Assembly: GCF_009659375.1 (NCBI RefSeq)
Contig: NZ_WJQT01000015.1
Coordinates: 1 to 62,462, forward strand
Source: Fundicoccus ignavus
Lineage (GTDB): Bacteria > Bacillota > Bacilli > Lactobacillales > Aerococcaceae
Length of the DNA: 62,462 nucleotides
Reading direction: 5' to 3'
In this document: piece after piece, positions 27,129-34,000 of the stretch
Layout: each line of letters starts with the position of its first letter
Numbering within the stretch: the first letter of the stretch is position 1
Notes under the pieces: generated by a model
The model's database searches: none
What the model was told of the DNA's origin: nothing
Seen by the model: only the letters and a program-made list of their open reading frames with translations
Made by a program: the position numbers and the translations under genes

Positions 27129-27602
27129 TCAATTAAAAACTTTTTGATGTAATCCCTTTACTCTTTCAGCTAAATCATCAACTGGACCTTCAACGATACA
27201 ATTATTAATTACTTCTTCGATGGGTAAAGCTTTTACTGGGCTTTCTTTCCAACCGAATTCTTTTGACCATGCTTGTAATTGTGTCGAAGAACTTGCAAAA
27301 ACAATTCTACCTAATCCAACCCATCCATGGGCAGCCGCACACATCGGACAGTGCTCTCCAGAAGTATAGACAGTTGCTTTTAAACGATCGTTCTCGCTTA
27401 AGTGATTTGCAGCCCAACGTGCAATCGCAAATTCTGGATGGCGAGTATGATCGCCACTTGAGACCTCATTATGTCCTTCGAATAAAATCACTCCTGCTTC
27501 CGATACAAGTATTGAACCGAAAGCTTGGTCACCTTTTTCAACAGCTAATTCAGCTAGATCAACAGCTTTGACCAAATATTGATAATCTTTAGCACTAATC
27601 AT
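27129..27602 (-). CDS. Cytidine/deoxycytidylate-deaminase-fold protein (guanine/cytosine deaminase-like)
   Basis: Zinc hydrolase of 157 aa from ATG 27602 (AAGGAG upstream; an earlier in-frame start has no site). Zinc-site motifs HPEFA (His ligand and catalytic Glu) and CPMCAAAHGW (two Cys ligands) define the CDA superfamily. The N-terminal pattern DQAFGSILV and the C-terminal domain are closest to stand-alone nucleobase deaminases rather than TadA, but the exact base cannot be assigned. It is convergent with the AraC gene; the NrdH-like gene upstream is separated by a terminator. Confidence 0.8.
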   Translation of the reverse strand: MISAKDYQYLVKAVDLAELAVEKGDQAFGSILVSEAGVILFEGHNEVSSGDHTRHPEFAIARWAANHLSENDRLKATVYTSGEHCPMCAAAHGWVGLGRIVFASSSTQLQAWSKEFGWKESPVKALPIEEVINNCIVEGPVDDLAERVKGLHQKVFN

Positions 27603-27659
27603 CTTTTTAACTCCTTTTCGATAGAGGCTCAACAATTTTAGCTTTTTTTAAAACAATAA

Positions 27660-27690
27660 CACCCGCTAAGGGTGAACTTAACGGGCGAAA
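27660..27690 (-). terminator. Terminator after the NrdH-like gene
   Basis: Minus strand CGCCCGTTAAG / CTTAGCGGGTG stem with a short loop and a TTATTGTTTT tail. Confidence 0.65.
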
Positions 27691-27694
27691 TTAA

Positions 27695-27922
27695 TTATGC
27701 TAATTTTTCTAATAAATCTGGTCTGAAGCCAAAAAATGGCTTTTCACCGTCAATAACAACAACTGGTAAAGATTGAAAACCTAAATCTTTAACTGTTTTT
27801 AATGCTTTTTCATTTTCATAAACATCATACGTTGTATATGAGATATCTTTCTCATCAAGAAACTTTTTAGTAAATGTACACTGCATGCAGTTTGGTTTTG
27901 AATAGACTGTAATATTTTTCAT
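27695..27922 (-). CDS. NrdH-like glutaredoxin
   Basis: 75-aa glutaredoxin-fold redoxin with active site CMQC in YSKPNCMQCTFTKKFLD, the TTYDVYEN strand, a cis-Pro loop LPVVVIDGE and the C-terminal FFGFRPDLLEKL typical of NrdH, the electron donor of class Ib ribonucleotide reductase. No nrdE/F/I gene is adjacent, so pairing with a reductase is inferred. ATG 27922 (MKNITVY) is favoured over GTG three codons earlier. Confidence 0.85.
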   Translation of the reverse strand: MKNITVYSKPNCMQCTFTKKFLDEKDISYTTYDVYENEKALKTVKDLGFQSLPVVVIDGEKPFFGFRPDLLEKLA

Positions 27923-28122
27923 ATAATTCACTCGTTTCCATTAAATATTAGTGTCTTCATCATACTTAATCCTTCCAAAAAAAACAACCATATATAGTAG
28001 GTTTAAGTAATTCTAACACTAAATATTGCGGTTAAGATAAAATTCAATAGATTGAATGTTTTAATGCTTAGAATATTTCTAACTCAATTTAGTAAGAATA
28101 TTGTTTAAATATTTAGAGAATT
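27923..28122. other. Intergenic region with no recognised feature
   Basis: AT-rich spacer between the S66 peptidase stop and the NrdH-like gene start. No terminator of good quality, repeat or open frame is seen. Confidence 0.4.
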
Positions 28123-28998
28123 TCACAAGCGCATTTTAAATGGATAAACTTTGTTATGATGTCCGATATATTGAGAATGATAAAGTTCTAACCGATATTG
28201 ACTTGCATAGTTTCTAGCTAAATCATACAGCGCTTGTTCTTGTTGCTTGTTATGAATTTCAGTAAAATTTCCTAAAATAAGATAGTCAACTTCGGTAAAA
28301 ATTCCAATAAGAGATAATTGTGCAAAATAAGTTCTGATTTTTTCGATATCGCCTGAGTATGCTTCTAGTAGTAAAACATTAGCTCTATTTTTCGGCCAAT
28401 AGTCAGTGCCTGCCAATTTTAGAAAACAACGAATATTACCACCGATTACATTCTGTGGTTTAAGCGTTGCATGCCGATTTGAAATATCTGCATTTAAAAT
28501 CTGCCATTCAATTGAAGTTTGTTCGACAAACACACTTTCAAATCCCATTTTTGCCGTTTCGGATTCAGCTTCAACTAATTTTAATAATTGAAAATTAACT
28601 GGTATGATAGACTCTGTCTGCATAAAACTATTTAACAGAACCGAGTTATCACTATAGCCCACATAATATTTTTGCCCAGTTACTTTTAAGTGTTTCCAAT
28701 CCGCTTCTGTAAAAACTGCTAATAATTCATTGCTTAAATCTCCACCACTGACATCAAACACAGCCTTTATTTCTGACTTAGTAATAGAATCTACCAAGAT
28801 GTCTGCCCTGCTTCGGGCAGATAAAGTCATACCAGTATTATTATCAATAAAAACCGAAGGTTGAATGACCACTTTAAAAGCATAGTCTTCTTCTAATAAT
28901 TTCTTTAATTTTTCGATTTTTTCGACATTCCCAGACGTTCGAGCTAAGCCATTTGAACAACCTAATATAACAACATGGTCACCACGATTTAATTTCAT
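28123..28998 (-). CDS. S66-family LD-carboxypeptidase / MccF-like peptidase
   Basis: 291-aa serine peptidase of family S66, which includes LD-carboxypeptidases for muropeptide recycling and MccF-type self-immunity enzymes. The nucleophile Ser lies in YYVGYSDNSVLL, the partner Glu in LLLEAYSGDIEKI and the His in YIGHHNKVYPF; VFDVSGGDLSNELL is the family glycine-rich segment. ATG 28998 follows AAGGAG at 7 nt. There is no signal peptide, so it is cytosolic. It is transcribed alone. The sequence seems diverged from housekeeping LdcA, so an MccF-like detoxifying role is an alternative. Confidence 0.8.
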   Translation of the reverse strand: MKLNRGDHVVILGCSNGLARTSGNVEKIEKLKKLLEEDYAFKVVIQPSVFIDNNTGMTLSARSRADILVDSITKSEIKAVFDVSGGDLSNELLAVFTEADWKHLKVTGQKYYVGYSDNSVLLNSFMQTESIIPVNFQLLKLVEAESETAKMGFESVFVEQTSIEWQILNADISNRHATLKPQNVIGGNIRCFLKLAGTDYWPKNRANVLLLEAYSGDIEKIRTYFAQLSLIGIFTEVDYLILGNFTEIHNKQQEQALYDLARNYASQYRLELYHSQYIGHHNKVYPFKMRL

Positions 28999-29109
28999 TT
29001 TAACACTCCTTATCATTAGTCATTATACAGCAATTCTAATGTTTCATACTACGTCTGAAACCTCATTCATTTAATATGCCTAATATCTCTAAATACTTGG
29101 TAACCTCTT

Positions 29110-29170
29110 ATATAGGGGGAAAAGAACGTCAGTGAGGAAGCGCAAGCAACTTCCACAACACGGTGAGTGA
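29110..29170 (-). repeat. Possible short R1 repeat fragment
   Basis: Minus strand TTGCTTGCGCTTCCTCACTG, then ACGTTC and TTTTCC, resembles the R1 segment with CGCTTT, CCTCACTG, AAGTTC and TTTTCC in the same order. Short and diverged, so only suggestive. Confidence 0.3.
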
Positions 29171-29203
29171 AACAATTATCCCTATTTATAATTCTTTACA
29201 AAT

Positions 29204-29239
29204 AAAAAACGTACACTCGTAAAAAAGAGTGTACGTTTT
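29204..29239 (-). terminator. Rho-independent terminator after the trpXYZ operon
   Basis: 12-bp perfect stem AAACGTACACTC / GAGTGTACGTTT, 8-nt loop, then a T-rich tail (TTTTTTATTTG). Confidence 0.88.
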
Positions 29240-29243
29240 GTTT

Positions 29244-30038
29244 TTAATCTTCGATTGCGACACCATTTTCAAAACCAGATAAATGTTCGATTGTACTAAA
29301 TAAATCTGCAGCGGTTAACTTAGGTATTTCGTCTTTCGTAAAAATCTTACTGATTTGTCCTTGGTGCATGACGATAATACGATCACTATAAGTCAAAGCG
29401 TCCTGTAGATGATGTGTAATCATTAGTGTAGTTAAATTTAATTTTTTGACAATATCTTGTGTCATTGCCATCACCTGTTTAGCTGTTCGAGGATCGAGAG
29501 CTGCTGTATGTTCATCTAATAATAATAACTCAGGTTGCTGTAGCGTCGCCATAACTAAAGAAATTGTTTGACGCTGCCCACCAGATAAATTTTCAATGGG
29601 TACATCTAATCTTTTTTCTAAATCCAAACGGAATGGCTTAAGGTATTCTACCATTTCTTGATAGTTTCTTTCAGTTAATGAACGGCCAAACAAGCGATTT
29701 TCGCCTCTTTTGCGAGCCAACATTAAATTTTCAAAGACTGTCATACGTGGGGCAGTTCCCATTCGAGGATCCTGAAAAACACGTCCGATATTACGCGCAA
29801 TCTCCATCGGTTTTAAACTAGAAATCTCATGATTTCCTAAATATATTTGTCCTTCATCTAACTTAATCTGCCCAGATAAACAATTAAACAAAGTTGATTT
29901 ACCCGCACCATTTGTTCCAATAACTCCGATGACTTCGCCTTTTTCAATTGATAAGTTAACATCATTCAAGCCAGAAACAAGGTCGCCTTTACCACGATTA
30001 AATCGTTTGGTTACACCTTGTAATTCAATATGTGCCAT
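29244..30038 (-). CDS. trpZ: ABC transporter ATP-binding protein, tryptophan-type (TrpZ)
   Basis: 264-aa ATPase with Walker A GTNGAGKST, signature LSGGQRQT, Walker B LLLLDEHTA and H-loop TLMITHH. It energises the permease encoded immediately upstream; its ATG overlaps the permease stop by one base (TAATG), so the two are translationally coupled. Assignment to the tryptophan family rests on its partners, a DUF-type substrate-binding protein and a branched-chain-like permease in the order X-Y-Z, and on the Trp-codon leader upstream of the operon. Confidence 0.85.
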   Translation of the reverse strand: MAHIELQGVTKRFNRGKGDLVSGLNDVNLSIEKGEVIGVIGTNGAGKSTLFNCLSGQIKLDEGQIYLGNHEISSLKPMEIARNIGRVFQDPRMGTAPRMTVFENLMLARKRGENRLFGRSLTERNYQEMVEYLKPFRLDLEKRLDVPIENLSGGQRQTISLVMATLQQPELLLLDEHTAALDPRTAKQVMAMTQDIVKKLNLTTLMITHHLQDALTYSDRIIVMHQGQISKIFTKDEIPKLTAADLFSTIEHLSGFENGVAIED

Positions 30039-30940
30039 TATCTGCGCCCTCCTTTGTTGCCTACAGTGTTAGTTTTTGGTGATAATTTCGCTTTAACTGA
30101 CGGGAAAGCTAGGAATAACGCTAAAACGGTAGCAGAAATTAAGCGGAAATCATTTGAATTAAAGCCTAAGCGTAGAACAAATACTAAAATTACACGATAA
30201 ATGATTGCACCTACGATAATGGAGACAAGACGTTTGGCTAAAGTTAATTCATTTTTCAGCAATACTTCGCCAATTACGATTGAAGACATGGCTACAACAA
30301 CCGTTCCTGAACCCATTTGGATATCTGAAAATCCGTTATCTTGAGCCACCAAAGCTCCACTTAAAGCAATCAGCCCATTCGCAAACATTAAAGCTACACG
30401 AATCATTTGAGGTGTATTAATGCCTAATGAATTTGCCATTATTTCGTTATCTCCTGTAGCGATAACCGCTTGACCAATATCAGTCTTGAAGAAAAATACC
30501 ATAATTAGAATACAAATAATAACGAAAATAAGGCCAACTGCAATACGCGCATATAATGATTCGTTAAGAAAATTACGCATTAAATCAAATAATGTATCGG
30601 TTCCTCGGAAACTTAAGTTTGGGTTCCCCATAATACGTAAATTAATGGAATATAGAGCGGTTAGTGTAATAATACTAGCTAATAAGGCTGGTATTTCGAA
30701 ATATGTCGTTAAAAAGCCAGTAATTAAACCTGCAATCATCCCTGCCCCTATCGCTGCCAATGTAGCGATAATTGGATGAACCCCATTCGTTGCCAAGGTA
30801 GCAGCCGTAGCTGCTCCCATGGTAAACGATGCTTCACTTGTTAAATCTGCAAAACGTAAAATTCTAAAACTGATATATAAGCCTAAACCCATGATACTCC
30901 ATAGAATACCTTGAGCGACTGCGCTAAAGTATATTGCCAT
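30038..30940 (-). CDS. trpY: ABC transporter permease, tryptophan-type (TrpY)
   Basis: 300-aa permease of the LivH/branched-chain-like family with about eight hydrophobic segments (e.g. FEIPALLASIITLTALYSINL, ALMFANGLIALSGALVA, VVVAMSSIVIGEVLL). It forms the channel of the TrpXYZ importer. It starts at ATG 30940, five bases after the trpX stop, and overlaps trpZ by one base. A basic, GGRR-ending tail is cytoplasmic. Confidence 0.85.
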   Translation of the reverse strand: MAIYFSAVAQGILWSIMGLGLYISFRILRFADLTSEASFTMGAATAATLATNGVHPIIATLAAIGAGMIAGLITGFLTTYFEIPALLASIITLTALYSINLRIMGNPNLSFRGTDTLFDLMRNFLNESLYARIAVGLIFVIICILIMVFFFKTDIGQAVIATGDNEIMANSLGINTPQMIRVALMFANGLIALSGALVAQDNGFSDIQMGSGTVVVAMSSIVIGEVLLKNELTLAKRLVSIIVGAIIYRVILVFVLRLGFNSNDFRLISATVLALFLAFPSVKAKLSPKTNTVGNKGGRR

Positions 30941-30945
30941 AAAAA

Positions 30946-31938
30946 TTATTCCCCACTTAAATCTTCTAATGTTTCTAACAAGCCAGCTTCAATTTCAACA
31001 TTCAATCTTTCAGCTGTATCTGAGTTATAAACTAATCGTAAGTTTTCAACAAAGTGAATTGGAATATCCCCAATTGCAGTACCGTTTAAGACTTCAATTC
31101 CGATTTTAGCTGCTTCAATTCCTAAATCTGCTTGATTAATCGCTACAGCAGCTAAACCACCTTGTTCTACCATGTTGTCAACACTTGGATAAACTGCAAT
31201 ATCCATACGATCTGTTGCGTCTAAAAGCGTTTCAAATGCTGATGCAATTGTGTTATCTGATCCTACATAGATAGCATCTACTTGAGAACTTAAATTTTCA
31301 GCAACCATTTGCATATCAAGTGTTGTCGCAATTCCTTCAACCACTACTTCTAAGCCCATACTTTCGGCAACTTCTTTAGCAGACTCAATTTCAGCTTGTG
31401 CATTATCTTCACTAGATGTGTAAATCATACCAATTTTTTTAATGCTTGGATCAACCTGTAACATTAAATCAAAATGTTTTTCTAGTGGAAATGCATCACT
31501 TGTTCCGCTGATATTTTCTCCTGGTTTTTCAACATCTTCAACTAATCCAGCCGATACTGGATCAGTCACACCAGCCATGATAATTGGTAATTCAGAGGTT
31601 TGGTTTTGGAATGCTTGAGATACGGGTGTTGTCACTGCAAAAATTAAATCAGGTTCTTCTGAAACTACCTGTTCAGCAATTGTACTTAATAGGTTGATGT
31701 CAGCTTCAGCGTTGTGAAACTCAATGGTTAAGTTTTCACCTTCGACATAACCATTTGCAGCTAATTCGTCTTTAATACCTTGAACAATTTGATCTAAAGA
31801 AGGATGGCTCACGAATTGAACAATCGCAATATCAATTGCTTCTTGTGCGTTAACTTGTAAAGGTGTTAAACCAAATGAGGAGAAAAGAACTGTGACTAAA
31901 GTGACTACTGCTAATACCGTTTTTTTAAATTGTTTCAT
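30946..31938 (-). CDS. trpX: Tryptophan-type ABC transporter substrate-binding protein (TrpX)
   Basis: 330-aa periplasmic-binding-like protein (ABC_sub_bind family, PF04392 type). Residues 1-~30 are a signal peptide (ending LQVNAQ). The mature domain shows IAIVQFVSHPSLDQIVQGI, DLIFAVTTPVSQAFQNQT, MIYTSSEDNAQ, DAIYVGSDNT and GLAAVAINQADLG. There is no lipobox Cys, so retention at the membrane is unclear. ATG 31938 has AAGGAG at 9 nt; the longer frame runs back through the regulatory leader and is not real. Transcription is gated by a leader-peptide attenuator. A frameshifted paralogue lies directly upstream. Confidence 0.9.
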   Translation of the reverse strand: MKQFKKTVLAVVTLVTVLFSSFGLTPLQVNAQEAIDIAIVQFVSHPSLDQIVQGIKDELAANGYVEGENLTIEFHNAEADINLLSTIAEQVVSEEPDLIFAVTTPVSQAFQNQTSELPIIMAGVTDPVSAGLVEDVEKPGENISGTSDAFPLEKHFDLMLQVDPSIKKIGMIYTSSEDNAQAEIESAKEVAESMGLEVVVEGIATTLDMQMVAENLSSQVDAIYVGSDNTIASAFETLLDATDRMDIAVYPSVDNMVEQGGLAAVAINQADLGIEAAKIGIEVLNGTAIGDIPIHFVENLRLVYNSDTAERLNVEIEAGLLETLEDLSGE

Positions 31939-31967
31939 AATAAATCGCTCCTTTTTAAATGTATAAT

Positions 31968-32002
31968 AAAAAACGCCGACAACATAGCTATGTGTCCGCG
32001 TT
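31968..32002 (-). terminator. Second attenuator terminator in the trpX leader (copy 1)
   Basis: Minus strand AACGC.GACA.CATAG / CTATG.TGTC.GCGTT stem followed by six T, 30 bp before the trpX start codon. The same stem with small changes occurs in copy 2. Confidence 0.85.
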
Positions 32003-32006
32003 ACGC

Positions 32007-32044
32007 AAAAAAACCACATAGTATGTTTAAAACATCTACGTGGT
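32007..32044 (-). terminator. First attenuator terminator in the trpX leader (copy 1)
   Basis: Minus strand ACCACGTAG / CTATGTGGT stem (with TGTTT/AAACA inside) followed by seven T. Its 5' arm (CCACGTAGAT, 32034-32043) can instead pair with ATCTGTGTGG at 32060-32069, forming a 10-bp antiterminator with two G.U pairs. Confidence 0.85.
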
Positions 32045-32200
32045 AAACTGGATGAGTCGCCACACAGATACAACTTCAGTACAAACTGGGCTGTATCCAT
32101 GGAATATGTCCAAGTCTACAACCTTATCTATGCCAGCTTTGCCAGCTATTAAAAATAGTATTGTTGATTTGTAACATATGATTGGCTCCTCTCTCTTAAA
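32045..32200 (-). promoter_or_regulatory. Candidate tryptophan leader-peptide attenuator, copy 1 (upstream of trpX)
   Basis: Transcribed leader with, in order, the 17-codon Trp peptide, a segment able to form GATACAG/TTGTATC, the antiterminator arm ATCTGTGTGG, and then the two terminators. The GATACAG hairpin shares the ATC(T) of the antiterminator arm, so the structures are mutually exclusive. No T-box core (NGGNACC) is present. About 90 percent of bases match copy 2 in the 85 nt after the peptide. Confidence 0.7.
32124..32177 (-). CDS. Trp leader peptide, 17 aa (copy 1)
   Basis: ATG 32177 preceded by AGGAG at 8 nt encodes MLQINNTIFNSWQSWHR, then TAA. Two Trp codons in the last six positions, placed before mutually exclusive hairpins and a Trp-type transporter operon, fit ribosome-mediated attenuation. 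The copy 2 peptide keeps the length, start, ribosome site and the NSWxSWHR end. Confidence 0.8.
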   Translation of the reverse strand: MLQINNTIFNSWQSWHR

Positions 32201-32209
32201 TTTATATTA

Positions 32210-32238
32210 ATCTTACGCCTCATTTACGATGATGTCAA
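32210..32238 (-). promoter_or_regulatory. Promoter of the trpX leader (copy 1)
   Basis: TTGACA (32233-32238), 17 nt, TAAGAT (32210-32215) on the minus strand; the start is expected near 32203, just ahead of the leader peptide. It lies about 33 bp after the stop of the trpX pseudogene. Confidence 0.85.
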
Positions 32239-32270
32239 GCAATTTTAATTATTCCCACACCATTTTCTCA

Positions 32271-33270
32271 TTAAATGGTGTAACTTAATATTTTGGCAGT
32301 TTTTTCTGCGTTTAAGTCTCCTAGTTTAGTAAGTAAATCAGTTGGAATTTCAATGTTTAAGCGGTTTGCTGTATCAGAATTATAAACTGAACGCAATTTT
32401 TTAGCGAAGTGAACCGGTATATCACCAATTGGTGTTCCATTCAATACTTCAATATCCCCACCCTTGCTGCCTCCGTTCCTAAATCAGCTTGGTTAATCGC
32501 AATTGCTGCAAGTCCACCTTGTTGGACCATAATATCAACACTTGGGTAAACGGCGATATTCATTCGATCGGTAGCATCTAATAATGATTCAAACGCATTA
32601 TCAGAACCTACATAGATTGCATCTACTTTGGAACTTAAGTTTTCAGCAGCCATTTGCATGTCGAGTGTCGAAGCAATGATCGTCATTTCAACTTTTAAAC
32701 CAAGGCTTTCTGCAATTTCTTTAACATTCTCAGCTTCCACTTGTGCATTATCTTCACTCGATGTGTAAATCATGCCTAATGTTTCAATATTAGGGTCGAT
32801 GGCTAACATCAACTTCAAATGTTCATCTAAGAGATATTGATCGCTTGAACCGGATATATTACCACCTGGTTTTTCTAAACTATCAACTAAGCCAGCTGCT
32901 ATTGGATCATTAATCCCTGTCATGACGATAGGGATTTCATCAGTTTGATTCTGAAAAGTTTGAGGTACTGGGGTCGTAACCGCAAAAATCAAATCAGGAT
33001 TTTGCGAAATAACATGCTCAGCAATAGTGCTTAGTAAGTTAATATCTGCTTCAGCATTGTGAAAGTCAATCGTTAAGTTTTTACCTTCGATATACCGTTA
33101 GCTGCTAATTCATCTTTCACACCTTGGACAATTTGGTCGAGTGAAGGATGACTAACATATTGGACAATCGCAATATCAATTGTTTCTTCAGCTTTGACTG
33201 GCACCACCATAGTTGTTACACATACAAAAATCGTTGATAAAACCTTTATCACTTTGAATAATTGCTTCAT
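32271..33270 (-). pseudogene. Frameshifted duplicate of trpX
   Basis: Paralogue of trpX with an intact start (ATG 33270, AAGGAG upstream) and signal peptide, broken twice. Near 33090 a single T is missing where trpX reads GGTTAT (here GGTAT), stopping the first frame after 65 codons. Near 32457 an AT is duplicated (GGGATATTGAA against GGAATTGAA), shifting out of the second frame. Restoring both gives a full-length product ending DLLTKLGDLNAEKTAKILSY. The rest of the sequence is well kept, so decay is recent. No permease or ATPase copy accompanies it: only the leader and trpX were duplicated. Confidence 0.92.
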
Positions 33271-33300
33271 TTTTATTTGCTCCTTTTTATTGAAAAATAT

Positions 33301-33380
33301 AAAAAAACGCCGACAACATACAATGTGTCCGCGCTAAATAGCAAAAATACCACATAGTATGTTTAAAACATCTACGTGGT
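33301..33380 (-). terminator. Tandem attenuator terminators in the leader of the trpX pseudogene (copy 2)
   Basis: Terminator 1 (arms 33372-33379 and 33350-33357) and terminator 2 (33301-33333, GCGCGGACACATT.../...TTGTCGGCG then seven T) are homologous to those of copy 1. The antiterminator partners are ATCTATGTGG (33396-33405) and CCACGTAGAT (33370-33379). Confidence 0.8.
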
Positions 33381-33540
33381 AAACTGGAAGAATCGCCACA
33401 TAGATACAACTTCAGTGCAAACTGGGCTGTATCCATGGAATATGTCCAAGTTTACAACCTCATCTATGCCAGCTGTGCCAGCTATTAAATTTGTTTGTGT
33501 TATTGTTTAACATATTCTTGGCTCCTCTCTTATGAATTGT
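33381..33540 (-). promoter_or_regulatory. Candidate tryptophan leader-peptide attenuator, copy 2
   Basis: Same order of parts as copy 1. One base in the antiterminator 5' arm changes from G to A, turning a G.U into an A-U pair while the partner arm is unchanged, so pairing is kept. The leader remains intact although the gene it serves is broken. Confidence 0.7.
33460..33513 (-). CDS. Trp leader peptide, 17 aa (copy 2)
   Basis: ATG 33513 preceded by AGGAG encodes MLNNNTNKFNSWHSWHR, then TGA. The first half differs from copy 1 at most positions while the NSWxSWHR end and length are fixed, as expected if only the Trp codons and spacing matter. Confidence 0.8.
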   Translation of the reverse strand: MLNNNTNKFNSWHSWHR

Positions 33541-33545
33541 ATTTA

Positions 33546-33574
33546 ATGATAACGGTGCCTAATTATAAAGTCAA
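33546..33574 (-). promoter_or_regulatory. Promoter of the trpX pseudogene leader (copy 2)
   Basis: TTGACT (33569-33574), 17 nt, TATCAT (33546-33551) on the minus strand, placed like the copy 1 promoter relative to the leader peptide. Confidence 0.8.
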
Positions 33575-33620
33575 GGAATTTCTAATTTATTTTTAATGAT
33601 ACAAAGGATTATATTTTTTA

Positions 33621-33890
33621 TGTTGATTTACTGCGTTTTATGTTTTACTCAGCTTATTGTTTTCCAAGGCGTGGTCGCTTTTAAAACCTCACTGAAGTTC
33701 GTGCTTTTCCAGCTCAATAGGCTAGGTTCTGTCTACTTCGCTTTCTTTACTTATAGTCAGAGCCGCTGCGCCGATTGCCCTTGATACTCCTTTGGAAAAC
33801 AAGACGCTGAGCTACAAAAGTAAAGCGATTTAATCAAATTAATTCTGCTAAACGGAATTTAAGCCCTCGGACTCGTCTGAGGATTTCTGA
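33621..33890 (+). repeat. R1 dispersed intergenic repeat, near-full copy
   Basis: Plus-oriented reference copy of R1. Its segments TTGATTTACT, ATTGTTTTCCAAGGCG, CCTCACTGAAGTTC, GGCTAGGTTCTGT, CTTATAGTCAGAGC, GCTGCGCC, GCTGAGCTA and CCCTCGGACTCGTC recur in order in one or more other intergenic regions. It lies in the 426-bp space between the trp copy 2 promoter and rqcH; nothing else is seen there. Confidence 0.7.
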
Positions 33891-34000
33891 TGTTTCTTGA
33901 TATTCTGATTAGTTATGTCTGCTAAAATAATTATTAGGTATTTTGCAAAAATAATAGTAAACTAGTAGAGTAGTCTATTTAGACATAAGGAGGTTTTATC

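Noticed and set aside
31946..32100. Extended N terminus of trpX reading through the leader
   Set aside because: The extension translates terminator stems and lacks a ribosome site, while AAGGAG and a signal peptide place the start at 31938.
32045..32200. T-box reading of the trpX leader
   Set aside because: The NGGNACCGCG core and stem I landmarks are missing; ACCACGTAG is a terminator arm. The peptide with WxxW explains the leader better.
33596..33784. 62-codon plus-strand frame between the trp leader and rqcH
   Set aside because: It falls within the R1 repeat; the frame is broken in the homologous R1 copies.
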